A stretch of DNA of 64,000 nt from Chromobacterium sp. IIBBL 290-4. GTDB lineage: Bacteria; Pseudomonadota; Gammaproteobacteria; Burkholderiales; Chromobacteriaceae. The notes beneath the pieces were generated by a model. That model was given only the letters and a program-made list of their open reading frames with translations, did not search any database and was not told where the DNA came from. Positions 17,370 through 25,230 of the stretch are shown here, one piece after another. The number at the start of each line of letters is the position of its first letter. The first letter of the stretch is position 1. The position numbers and the translations under genes are program-made. Where the stretch lies: contig NZ_CP100128.1 of NCBI RefSeq assembly GCF_024207115.1, forward strand, positions 1,488,001 to 1,552,000, read 5' to 3'.

Positions 17370-18605
17370 ATGCTTCCCTCCACCCCGCCGCTCAATGTCG
17401 GCAACACCGGCTTCATGCTGCTGTGCGCCAGCCTGGTCATGCTGATGACCCCTGGCCTGGCTTTCTTCTACGGCGGCCTGGTCGGCCGCAAGAACGTGCT
17501 CACCATCATGGCCCAGAGCTTCATGTCGCTGGGCTGGACCACGGTGCTGTGGTTCGCCTTCGGCTATTCGATGTGCTTCGGCCCCAGCTGGCACGGCATC
17601 ATCGGCGATCCGACCTACTATGCCTTCATGCATGGCGTGACGCTGAACAGCATGTACGCCGGCAACGACGCCGGCATTCCGCTGATCGTGCACGTGGCCT
17701 ACCAGATGATGTTCGCCATCATCACTCCGGCGCTGATCACCGGCGCCTTCGCCAACCGGGTGACGGTCAAGGCCTACTTCCTGTTCCTGACCGGCTGGCT
17801 GGTGCTGGTCTACTTCCCCTTCGTCCACATGGTGTGGAGCCCGGATGGCCTGTTGGCCAAATGGGGCGTGCTGGACTTCGCCGGCGGCATCGTGGTGCAC
17901 AACACCGCCGGCTTCGCCGCGCTGGCCTCCATCCTCTATGTCGGCCGCCGCTCGCTGGTGGAAAACAAGCCGCACAATGTGCCGCTGATCGCGCTGGGCA
18001 CCGGCTTGCTGTGGTTCGGCTGGTATGGCTTCAACGCCGGCTCTGAATTGAAAGTGGACGCCGTCACCGCCTCGGCCTTTCTCAACACCGACGTAGCCGC
18101 CTCCTTCGCCGGCACCGCCTGGTTCCTGCTGGAATGGTCGCATGCCAAGCAACCCAAATTCGTCGGCCTGCTGACCGGCGCGGTGGCCGGCCTCGCCACC
18201 ATCACCCCGGCTGCCGGCTATGTGTCGCTGGGCAGCGCCGCCGTCATCGGCCTGATCGCCGCCGTGGTGTGTTACTTCGCCGTGCAATTGAAAAACCGCC
18301 TGCAATGGGATGACGCGCTGGATGTCTGGGGCGTGCACGGCGTGGGCGGCCTGCTGGGCACCATCCTGCTGGGCGTATTCGCCGCCAAGGGCTGGAATGC
18401 CGCCGGCGCCGATGGCTTGCTGATGGGCAACGCCGACTTTCTGTTCAAGCAGGTGGTCGCCGCCGTGGTATCCGGCGCCTGGGCCTTTGGCTTCACCTAC
18501 GGCATGCTGTGGCTGATCGACCGCGTCACTCCGGTCAAGGTAGGGGCAGATGTCGAGCAGGCGGGACTGGACGTCAGCTTGCACGGCGAGGAGGCTTACA
18601 TCTAA
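17370..18605 (+). CDS. amtB: Ammonium transporter (Amt/MEP/Rh family)
   Basis: 411-residue inner-membrane channel for ammonium/ammonia with about eleven hydrophobic segments. Family signatures are visible: MTPGLAFFYGGLVGRKNVL, DFAGGIVVHNTAG and WGVHGVGG; the His residues in the last two match the conserved twin-His pair of the pore. The start at 17370 follows GAGGA; a TTG at 17352 is in frame but has no ribosome site. The usual partner glnK (PII) is not adjacent. The next gene is convergent. Confidence 0.93.
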   Translation: MLPSTPPLNVGNTGFMLLCASLVMLMTPGLAFFYGGLVGRKNVLTIMAQSFMSLGWTTVLWFAFGYSMCFGPSWHGIIGDPTYYAFMHGVTLNSMYAGNDAGIPLIVHVAYQMMFAIITPALITGAFANRVTVKAYFLFLTGWLVLVYFPFVHMVWSPDGLLAKWGVLDFAGGIVVHNTAGFAALASILYVGRRSLVENKPHNVPLIALGTGLLWFGWYGFNAGSELKVDAVTASAFLNTDVAASFAGTAWFLLEWSHAKQPKFVGLLTGAVAGLATITPAAGYVSLGSAAVIGLIAAVVCYFAVQLKNRLQWDDALDVWGVHGVGGLLGTILLGVFAAKGWNAAGADGLLMGNADFLFKQVVAAVVSGAWAFGFTYGMLWLIDRVTPVKVGADVEQAGLDVSLHGEEAYI

Positions 18606-18635
18606 CAGCTGGCGGAACGCCCAGTGCGACCGGGG

Positions 18636-19442
18636 CTACGCCAAAACCGCTTGTCCTGCATGCCACAGCATGGCCGCCGCCACGGCGGCGACCAGCACAG
18701 CGAAGCCGCGCAGCACCAGGGGCGGCGACAGGCGGCGGATGGCCCAGCGGCCGGCCGCCATGCCCAGCGCCGTCGCCAACACGAAGCCTGCCGTCTGCAA
18801 GGGCGGCAGCTTCGCGCCATGCCAACCGGCGGCCAGAACGCTGCCGCCGCCCACCAGCATGATGCCCATCAACGAAGTGGCGACGATGGCGTGCATGGAC
18901 AAATCGCTGAGCCGGCGCAAGGCCGGCACGATGACGAAACCTCCGCCCACGCCCAGCAAGCCGGTCAGAAAGCCGGTGAACGCCCCCACCCCGGCCAGCG
19001 CCGCCGCGCTCGCCGCGGTCCAGCGCAGGCGGCCGGTGTCGGGATTGATCCGGCACACCGCGTCCATATTGGCGCTGTCGGCCGCCTTCGCGCCGCCGCC
19101 TTGCCAGGCTCGCCAGGCCACGATCAACATCACCGCGGCGAACAAGCCGGCCAATAGGGAAGCCGGCAGAATATGCGCGGCGCGCGCGCCCAGCGCGGCG
19201 AAGGGCAGACCGCAGGCCGCCATCAAGATGGCGGCGCGATAGCGCACCAGCCGGCGGCGCCAGCCTTCATAGGTTCCCAGCGCCGCGCCGGCCACCACGG
19301 CCAGCAAGGCTACCGGCGCAGCTTGCGGCAATGCCCAGCCTTGCGTCGCCATCAAGGCCGGCACCGCCAGTATCCCCCCTCCCGCGCCAGTCAAGCCCAG
19401 CACCGCGCCCACCAGTATGCCGGCAGCCAGCATCAGCACCAT
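18636..19442 (-). CDS. TauE/SafE-family sulfite/sulfonate exporter
   Basis: 268-residue membrane protein with two halves, each starting with the family glycine motif: GAVLGLTGAGGGILAVPAL near the N-terminus and GFLTGLLGVGGGFVIVPAL in the middle. These proteins (formerly DUF81) export sulfite, sulfoacetate or related anions. The start at 19442 follows AAGGAG. It is divergent from a persulfide-dioxygenase-like gene, so exporting the sulfite that enzyme makes is a natural role, by inference from known bigR-type operons. Confidence 0.85.
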   Translation of the reverse strand: MVLMLAAGILVGAVLGLTGAGGGILAVPALMATQGWALPQAAPVALLAVVAGAALGTYEGWRRRLVRYRAAILMAACGLPFAALGARAAHILPASLLAGLFAAVMLIVAWRAWQGGGAKAADSANMDAVCRINPDTGRLRWTAASAAALAGVGAFTGFLTGLLGVGGGFVIVPALRRLSDLSMHAIVATSLMGIMLVGGGSVLAAGWHGAKLPPLQTAGFVLATALGMAAGRWAIRRLSPPLVLRGFAVLVAAVAAAMLWHAGQAVLA

Positions 19443-19513
19443 GTATGTCTCCTTGCCGCATGACAAGCGGCAGAATGCGGCGCGATAATCGCGCTCTTGA
19501 TTATGCTTTACAA

Positions 19514-19535
19514 TATTATATTAATTTATATAATA
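19514..19535. promoter_or_regulatory. AT-rich palindrome between TauE and persulfide dioxygenase genes
   Basis: Perfect 8-base arms TATTATAT / ATATAATA with a 6-base spacer, in a 120-base divergent promoter region. It overlaps TATAAT-like -10 sequences. The position and symmetry suit a dimeric repressor such as an ArsR-type sulfide sensor; no such regulator gene is adjacent. Confidence 0.6.
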
Positions 19536-19561
19536 AACCAAGGCAGAATGCGGAGGCCTCC

Positions 19562-20422
19562 ATGCGCGCCCAACTTGAAAGCTTTTACGACGCCGCCAGC
19601 GGCACCATCAGCCATATCGTTTTCGATCAGCCCGGCGGCCACGCCGCCATCATCGACCCGGTGCTGGATTTCGACGCCAAATCCGGCCGCACCGCGCGCC
19701 ATTTCGCCGATCGCCAGCTGGCCTTCCTGCGCGCGCAAGGCCTGAACCTGCAGTGGATACTGGAAACCCACGCCCACGCCGATCACTTGTCCGCCTCGGC
19801 CTATCTCAAGCGACAGGCCGGCGGCCGGATCGGCATTGGCCGCCGCATTCTGGAAGTGCAGGTCATCTTCAGCCGCGTGTTCAATCTGGAGGCCGGCTTC
19901 CGCTGCGACGGCTCGCAGTTCGACCACTTGTTCGACGATGAAGAAACCTTCCGCATCGGCGAGTTGGACGTGAAGACGCTGGCGCTGCCCGGCCACACGC
20001 CGGCCGACGTCGGCTATCAGATAGACGATAGGGTCTTCGTCGGCGACACCTTGTTCATGCCCGATGTCGGCACCGCGCGCTGCGACTTTCCCGGCGGCGA
20101 CGCCGCCCAGCTGTACCGCTCCATCCGCCGCCTGCTGGCGCTGCCGGACCAAACGCGGCTGCTGATGTGCCACGACTATCCGCCGCCAGGCCGCGAACCG
20201 GCCTGGGTCGCCACCGTGGCCGAACAGCGCGCGGGCAATCTGCATGTCCATGACGGCGTCGACGAGGCCGCCTTCGTCGCCATGCGCCAGGCGCGCGATG
20301 CCACGCTGGCGATGCCGCAGCTGATCCTGCCGTCGATTCAGGTCAATATCCGCGCCGGCAACCTGCCGCCGGCAGAAGACAACGGCGTGCGCTACCTCAA
20401 GCTGCCGCTGGACGCGCTCTGA
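19562..20422 (+). CDS. MBL-fold persulfide dioxygenase (Blh/ETHE1-like)
   Basis: 286-residue metallo-beta-lactamase-fold protein. The metal motif is THAHADH, followed by LPGHTPADVGY and VFVGDTLFMPDVGTARCDFPGG, with MCHDYPPPGR near the end; these match the ETHE1/Blh group that oxidises glutathione persulfide to sulfite. The start at 19562 is preceded by GGAG. It is divergent from a TauE exporter gene. Its 3' end overlaps the convergent Sel1-repeat gene by 31 bases. Confidence 0.85.
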   Translation: MRAQLESFYDAASGTISHIVFDQPGGHAAIIDPVLDFDAKSGRTARHFADRQLAFLRAQGLNLQWILETHAHADHLSASAYLKRQAGGRIGIGRRILEVQVIFSRVFNLEAGFRCDGSQFDHLFDDEETFRIGELDVKTLALPGHTPADVGYQIDDRVFVGDTLFMPDVGTARCDFPGGDAAQLYRSIRRLLALPDQTRLLMCHDYPPPGREPAWVATVAEQRAGNLHVHDGVDEAAFVAMRQARDATLAMPQLILPSIQVNIRAGNLPPAEDNGVRYLKLPLDAL

Positions 20423-21057
20423 GCCCTGCGGCGCGTTTCCTGCGCCGCCAGATCCAGCGCCTTGGCCCGCGCGCCGACATCGCCCTGCGCCGCAGCCCTG
20501 GCATACCAGCGAATGGCGGCCGGCACGTCCTGCTTTACTCCCTGGCCATGCTCGTACATGCTGGCGATCAGATACTGCGCGCCGACATCGCCCTGCTTGG
20601 CCGCTTCTTCATACCAGTAGGCCGCCAGCCTATCGTCCTGCGGCGCGCCGCGGCCGAGAAAATACTGCGTGCCTAGATCGAGCTGGGCCGGCTCGTAGCC
20701 CTGCCGCGCCGCCAGCGCGAACCAGCGCGTCGCCTCGGTCTGCGATTTGGGCACGCCGTCGCCGCGCTCGGCCAGCAAACCCAGCGCGTGCTGGGCCTGG
20801 GCCAGATTGGCGGCGGCCGATTTGTTCAGCCAGAACACCGCGCCGGGCTTGTCCACCGGTCCGGCCTCGCCTTTCCAGTCCATCATCGCCAGGTCGAAGG
20901 CGGCCACGCGGTCGCCCTGTTCGGCCGCCTGCCAGAACGCCACCCGCGCGGCGGCCAGCCGACCGGCCTGGTATTCCCGCCAGCCCGGCGTTTGCGGTTC
21001 GGCCGCGACCGCCGCCAGGCTCGCCAAGCAAACGCCTGCCATCATCCATGTTTTCAT
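20392..21057 (-). CDS. Exported Sel1-repeat protein
   Basis: 221 residues. A signal peptide (MKTWMMAGVCLASLAAVAA) is followed by four to five Sel1-like repeats recognisable from AQHALGLLAERGDGVPKS, AQLDLGTQYFLGRGAPQD and AQYLIASMYEHGQGVKQD. Sel1 repeats form alpha-solenoids that bind other proteins. The start at 21057 follows GGAGGTTGGGCG. It is divergent from cysE and overlaps the end of the persulfide dioxygenase gene. The partner is unknown. Confidence 0.85.
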   Translation of the reverse strand: MKTWMMAGVCLASLAAVAAEPQTPGWREYQAGRLAAARVAFWQAAEQGDRVAAFDLAMMDWKGEAGPVDKPGAVFWLNKSAAANLAQAQHALGLLAERGDGVPKSQTEATRWFALAARQGYEPAQLDLGTQYFLGRGAPQDDRLAAYWYEEAAKQGDVGAQYLIASMYEHGQGVKQDVPAAIRWYARAAAQGDVGARAKALDLAAQETRRRAQSASSGSLR

Positions 21058-21110
21058 CGCCCAACCTCCGCGCCTTTGCAGATTAGTCGGAACAAGCCGG
21101 GATTGCTGAC

Positions 21111-21137
21111 GCCTGCCCGACTGTGGCAGGCTACAAT
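21111..21137 (+). promoter_or_regulatory. cysE promoter with inverted repeat
   Basis: A perfect 7-base inverted repeat GCCTGCC-N7-GGCAGGC (21111-21131) runs directly into TACAAT (21132-21137), a -10 element 31 bases before cysE. The repeat occupies the -35/spacer region, where a repressor or activator could act. Confidence 0.5.
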
Positions 21138-21168
21138 ATTTCAACGAGAAGTCACTTTGGAGCCCCGG

Positions 21169-21951
21169 ATGAATTCCCCCCTGGTTGATCCGCTATGGTC
21201 GGCCATTCGCGATGAGACGCTGGCCGCCGTCAACGACGAGCCCTTGCTGGCCAGCTTCCTGCACATGACCGTGTTGCGCCATGCCACGCTGGAAGACGTG
21301 CTGGCCTTCCATCTGTCCAGCAAGCTGGCCAGCCCGGTGATGGATCCGCGCGCGCTGCAGGAATTGTTCCGCGAAGCGTTCCAGTCCGATCCGGGCATCT
21401 GCGCGGCGGTGCGCGCCGACATCCGCGCCTGTTACGAGCGCGATCCTGCCTGCGACCGCTATTCCACGCCGCTGCTGTACTTCAAGGGCTTTCACGCCAT
21501 CCAGAGCCAGCGCATCACCCACTGGCTGTGGAAACAAGACCGCGGCACGCTGGCGCTGTTTTTGCAAAACCGCATTTCCGAAGTGACCGGCGCCGACATC
21601 CATCCGGCGGCGCGCATCGGCGAGGGCGTGATGCTGGACCACGGCACCGGCCTGGTGGTCGGCGAAACCGCCGTCATCGGCAACAATGTGTCCATCCTGC
21701 ACGGCGTGACGCTGGGCGGCTCCGGCAAGGAGCGCGGCGACCGCCACCCCAAGGTGGGCGACGGCGTGATGCTGGGCGCCGGTTCGGCTGTGCTCGGCAA
21801 TATCCAGGTGGGCGAATGCGCCAAGGTGGGCGCGGGCAGCGTGGTGCTGGAAGATGTGCCGCCGCACGCCACGGTGGCCGGCGTGCCGGCGCGCGTGGTG
21901 GCGCAGGCCTGTCCCGGCACCCCGGCGCTGGATATGGATCAACGCGTCTGA
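21169..21951 (+). CDS. cysE: Serine O-acetyltransferase
   Basis: 260-residue enzyme making O-acetylserine from serine and acetyl-CoA, the committed step of cysteine synthesis. It has the alpha-helical N-terminal domain (about 1-140) and a left-handed beta-helix of hexapeptide repeats (IHPAARIGEGVMLDHGTGLV onward), with HGVTLGGSGKERGDRHP as the active-site segment. The start at 21169 follows GGAG. Length and layout match long-form CysE. It stands alone, divergent from the Sel1 gene. Confidence 0.95.
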   Translation: MNSPLVDPLWSAIRDETLAAVNDEPLLASFLHMTVLRHATLEDVLAFHLSSKLASPVMDPRALQELFREAFQSDPGICAAVRADIRACYERDPACDRYSTPLLYFKGFHAIQSQRITHWLWKQDRGTLALFLQNRISEVTGADIHPAARIGEGVMLDHGTGLVVGETAVIGNNVSILHGVTLGGSGKERGDRHPKVGDGVMLGAGSAVLGNIQVGECAKVGAGSVVLEDVPPHATVAGVPARVVAQACPGTPALDMDQRV

Positions 21952-22130
21952 ATGAGGCGCGGCGGCGGCGCTGTAATTTAAATACAAGCTTTTGCCGGCT
22001 CGCCCTCATCGCCGCCGCTCGCGCGGCCAGCCGGAAAACTGCATGGCATCGATCAGAAAACGCTGAATTTCCCTTGCCGCGCAAAGGCATCGCCGCTTGG
22101 CGGTTTTCCAACAGTCGGCATGCCGACGGC

Positions 22131-22159
22131 TTGGCCGGCTGTAATTTAGCCGTTACAAT
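22131..22159 (+). promoter_or_regulatory. Sigma-70 promoter of the 2OG-Fe(II) oxygenase gene
   Basis: TTGGCC (22131-22136), 17-base spacer, TACAAT (22154-22159), 64 bases before the start codon. The 11-mer GCTGTAATTTA in the spacer also occurs at 21970-21980. Confidence 0.55.
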
Positions 22160-22223
22160 GCGCGCGGCCGGCGACCGCCCCGATATTGCATGGCGGCGCC
22201 GGGTTCATCAGGAAAACCACCCC

Positions 22224-23066
22224 ATGAACGTCAGAGTTGTCGATTACCGCGCCCCGGACGCCGCCGAGCAGTTCACCCGCTCCCTGCACGAAACCGGCTT
22301 CGGCGTGCTGACCAATCATCCCATCCCCCAGGACCTGGTGGAAAAGATCTACGCCGAATGGCTGGGCTTCTTCAACAGCGAAGAGAAGTTCGACTACGCT
22401 TTCTCGGTGGAAAAGCAGGATGGCTGGTTCTCTCCGGAAGTGTCGGAAACCGCCAAGGGCGCCACGCTCAAAGACATCAAGGAATACTTCCACGTCTACC
22501 CGTGGGGCCGCGTGCCGGCGGCCTTAAAGGCCGACGCCGACCGCTACTACGGCATCGCCAACCAGCTGGCGCAAGAACTGCTGTCCTGGGTGCAGCAATA
22601 CACCCCGGCCGATATCGCCGCCAACTACCGCGAGCCGCTGTCGCACATGATCCAGGACAGCCAGCAGACGCTGCTGCGCGTGTTGCGCTACCCGCCGCTG
22701 AGCGGCAACGAGCCGGCCGGTTCGCTGCGCGCCGCCGCGCATGGCGACATCAATCTGTTGACCATTCTGCCGGCCGCCAACGAACCGGGCCTGCAAGTGC
22801 AGGATAAGAACGGCGACTGGATCGACGTGCCCTGCGATTTCGGCACCCTGGTGGTGAACATCGGCGACATGCTGCAAGAAGCGTCCGCCGGCTACTACCC
22901 GTCCACCCAGCACCGCGTGGTCAACCCGACCGGCGAAGGCGCGAAGAAGAGCCGCGTCTCGCTGCCGCTGTTCCTACACCCGCGTCCGGACGTGGCGCTA
23001 TCCGATCGCCACACCGCCGGCAGCTATCTGGACGAGCGCCTGCGCGAACTGGGCGTCAAGATGTAG
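22224..23066 (+). CDS. 2-oxoglutarate/Fe(II)-dependent oxygenase, isopenicillin-N-synthase family
   Basis: 280-residue double-stranded beta-helix dioxygenase. The iron facial triad is visible as HGD (AAAHGDINLLTIL) and the distal His in TQHRVVNP, with the 2-oxoglutarate-binding Arg in RVSLPLF. This subgroup includes flavonol-synthase-like and ethylene-forming-like enzymes, so the substrate is open. The start at 22224 follows CAGGAAAAC. It is a single-gene unit with its own promoter and a strong terminator. Confidence 0.85.
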   Translation: MNVRVVDYRAPDAAEQFTRSLHETGFGVLTNHPIPQDLVEKIYAEWLGFFNSEEKFDYAFSVEKQDGWFSPEVSETAKGATLKDIKEYFHVYPWGRVPAALKADADRYYGIANQLAQELLSWVQQYTPADIAANYREPLSHMIQDSQQTLLRVLRYPPLSGNEPAGSLRAAAHGDINLLTILPAANEPGLQVQDKNGDWIDVPCDFGTLVVNIGDMLQEASAGYYPSTQHRVVNPTGEGAKKSRVSLPLFLHPRPDVALSDRHTAGSYLDERLRELGVKM

Positions 23067-23086
23067 CATTGCCAAAATGCATAATC

Positions 23087-23120
23087 AAATGGTCCAAGCC
23101 TTGCTTGGGCCATTTTTTTT
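23087..23120 (+). terminator. Intrinsic terminator of the 2OG-Fe(II) oxygenase gene
   Basis: Stem AATGGTCCAAGC / GCTTGGGCCATT (one T-G pair) with a 3-base loop, followed by eight T residues. Confidence 0.93.
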
Positions 23121-23276
23121 GCTCTCGCGCCTCAGTAAGGCTGCGTCCGCCGGATTCGCCAACTAGGATGACACTAAGGCGCAGCATTGCCATGTCGCCG
23201 TTGCGGACCATGCATCCGCCGGCGCTTTTCCACACCCGCCTTCAGGCCGACAAACGGCCTGCCGCAGAGGGACATC

Positions 23277-24851
23277 ATGCGCGGCAAATTTGCGAGCTTT
23301 CCCGAGCTGCCGGACGGGCTGGCCATTGTATTGACCGCCGCGGCCTATTGCCTGGCCGCCTGGCTGGGCGACCAGCTCTTGGTGCTGGAATTGGGGATGG
23401 ATAATGTGGTGTGGCCGGAGCCCGGCCTCGCCTTGGCCGCCATGCTGCTGCTGGGCTGGCGCGCCTGGCCCGGCGTGTTGCTGGGCGCGTGGGCGCATGA
23501 GGCCTGGCAGTGGCACGGTCAATTGACCGGCATTGTCTGGCAAGGCGCCTGCTTCGGCATGGCGCTGGGCATTCTGGCGCAGACGCTGGCGGGCGCCTGG
23601 CTGATCCGCCGCCACATCAACCGCAATAATCCGCTGGACAGCTTCAGCCACTGCCTGGCCTTTTTCGTCATCGTGGTGGCCATGACTTTGCTGGGCAGCC
23701 TGATCTACGCCGCCGCGCTTTTTCTCACCCACCTGCTGCCGCAAAGAGAGCTGGTTTCCCGCGCCTGCCTGCTGTGGCTGAGCAGCGCCAGCGGCACTCT
23801 GCTGTTCGGCAGCATGTTCCTGATCTTCCACCAATACGGCTGGCCCAGACAAAGCCTCGAAAGCTGGGTGGAAATGCTGGCCTATTTCGGCATGGTGACG
23901 CTGCTGACCGCCAGCATCTTCATCTGGTGGCACCCGACGGTGGACACCACCTATCCGCTGGACATGCTGGTGCTGCCGCTGGTGGCCTGGGCGGCGTTCC
24001 GCTTCACCACCCGCGAAGTGATTCTGGCCCTGCTGCTGATCATGTGGCTGGCGCTGTGGGGCACGCGCCACGGCGGCGGCCCGTATCTGGGCTATTCCGC
24101 CTACAGCACGCTGATCATCATGCAGACCTATATCGGCATTCTCACCATCGTCGCGCTGTGCGTGGGGGCGCTGACTACCGAGCAACGCCGGATCAAGCAG
24201 GAACTGGGCGAACAGCAAGAACAGCTGGAGCAGCAGGTCAGGATACGCACGCTGGCGCTGGAGCAGTCCCATGCCGAGGTGCTGGCGCTGTCGCGAGTGG
24301 ACCCGGTGACCGGCATCGCCAATCGGCGCAGCTTTGAGGAAAGCCTGGATGGCGAATGGCGGCGCGCGCGCCGGCTGGGCACGCCGCTGGGCATGCTGAT
24401 GATCGATATCGACTTCTTCAAGCTGTACAACGACCATTACGGCCATGTCAGCGGCGATTATTGCCTGCGCGAGGTGTCGCAGGCCATCCGCAGCAGCGTG
24501 CGGCGGCCGCAGGATCTGGTGGCGCGTTATGGCGGCGAGGAAATCGCCTGCCTGCTGCCGGACACCACCGAAGAAGGCGTGGCCTGCGTCGCCGAGGCGG
24601 TGCTGGAAGCGGTGCGCGACCTGCAGCTGCCGCATGTCGGCTCTTCCATCTCCAGCATCGTCACCATCAGCATCGGCGGCGCCACGGTATCGCCGCGCGA
24701 AGTGCTGGACAGCCGGCAATTGATCGAGGCGGCGGACCGCGAACTCTACCGGGCCAAGCAGTCCGGCCGCAACCGGATCGAGATCGCCGGCCTAGGCCAC
24801 GCTGAGCCGCCTAGCGCGTCATCTGGCGAAAACGCTCCTCCAGCAGCCTGA
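23277..24851 (+). CDS. MASE1-type membrane diguanylate cyclase
   Basis: 524 residues. About eight hydrophobic helices (1-305) resemble the MASE1 sensor domain, then a short coiled coil (about 300-340) leads into a GGDEF domain. The signature is GGEEI at 419-423, with Ile in place of the usual Phe; an inhibitory RxxD site (RPQD, 410-413) is present. It should make cyclic di-GMP if the variant is active. The start at 23277 follows AGAGGG. The 3' end overlaps the convergent marR gene by 41 bases, giving a Pro/Ala-rich tail. Confidence 0.85.
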   Translation: MRGKFASFPELPDGLAIVLTAAAYCLAAWLGDQLLVLELGMDNVVWPEPGLALAAMLLLGWRAWPGVLLGAWAHEAWQWHGQLTGIVWQGACFGMALGILAQTLAGAWLIRRHINRNNPLDSFSHCLAFFVIVVAMTLLGSLIYAAALFLTHLLPQRELVSRACLLWLSSASGTLLFGSMFLIFHQYGWPRQSLESWVEMLAYFGMVTLLTASIFIWWHPTVDTTYPLDMLVLPLVAWAAFRFTTREVILALLLIMWLALWGTRHGGGPYLGYSAYSTLIIMQTYIGILTIVALCVGALTTEQRRIKQELGEQQEQLEQQVRIRTLALEQSHAEVLALSRVDPVTGIANRRSFEESLDGEWRRARRLGTPLGMLMIDIDFFKLYNDHYGHVSGDYCLREVSQAIRSSVRRPQDLVARYGGEEIACLLPDTTEEGVACVAEAVLEAVRDLQLPHVGSSISSIVTISIGGATVSPREVLDSRQLIEAADRELYRAKQSGRNRIEIAGLGHAEPPSASSGENAPPAA

Positions 24852-25230
24852 GCACTTTGGTCGCCGCATCCAGCTCATCCGCCGCCAAACCGTCCAAGGC
24901 TTGATCGAAAAATCGCTGCCGCAGCGGCGCGGCGTCCCGCAACAGGCTTTGGCCCGCCTCTCCCAAGGACACCAGCGTTTGCCGATTATCGTCGGGGTCG
25001 GTTTCGCGCCTGACCAGCTGTTCGGCTTCCAAGACCTTCAATTGCCGGGTCAAGGCGCCGGGATCCATCTGCAGATGAACAGCCAGTTGCTTCTGGCTGG
25101 CAGTCTTCAACTCATCCAGCGCCTTCAGGATGCGCCAGCGCGGCAAAGGATGGCCCACCAGGCTTTCAAACGCGCCATACATCGCCCGGCTGCTGCGGCC
25201 GAGTTGCTGCAAGAAATTGCGGTCAGCCAT
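24811..25230 (-). CDS. MarR-family transcriptional regulator
   Basis: 139-residue winged-helix regulator. LKTASQKQLAVHLQMDPGALTRQLKVLEAEQLVRRETDPDDNR corresponds to the MarR DNA-binding helices and wing, with the family DPDDNR motif. Its start overlaps the end of the MFS efflux gene by 8 bases, so the two are translationally coupled, and it probably represses that operon through the palindrome at 26816-26837. The inducing ligand is unknown. Confidence 0.9.
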   Translation of the reverse strand: MADRNFLQQLGRSSRAMYGAFESLVGHPLPRWRILKALDELKTASQKQLAVHLQMDPGALTRQLKVLEAEQLVRRETDPDDNRQTLVSLGEAGQSLLRDAAPLRQRFFDQALDGLAADELDAATKVLRLLEERFRQMTR

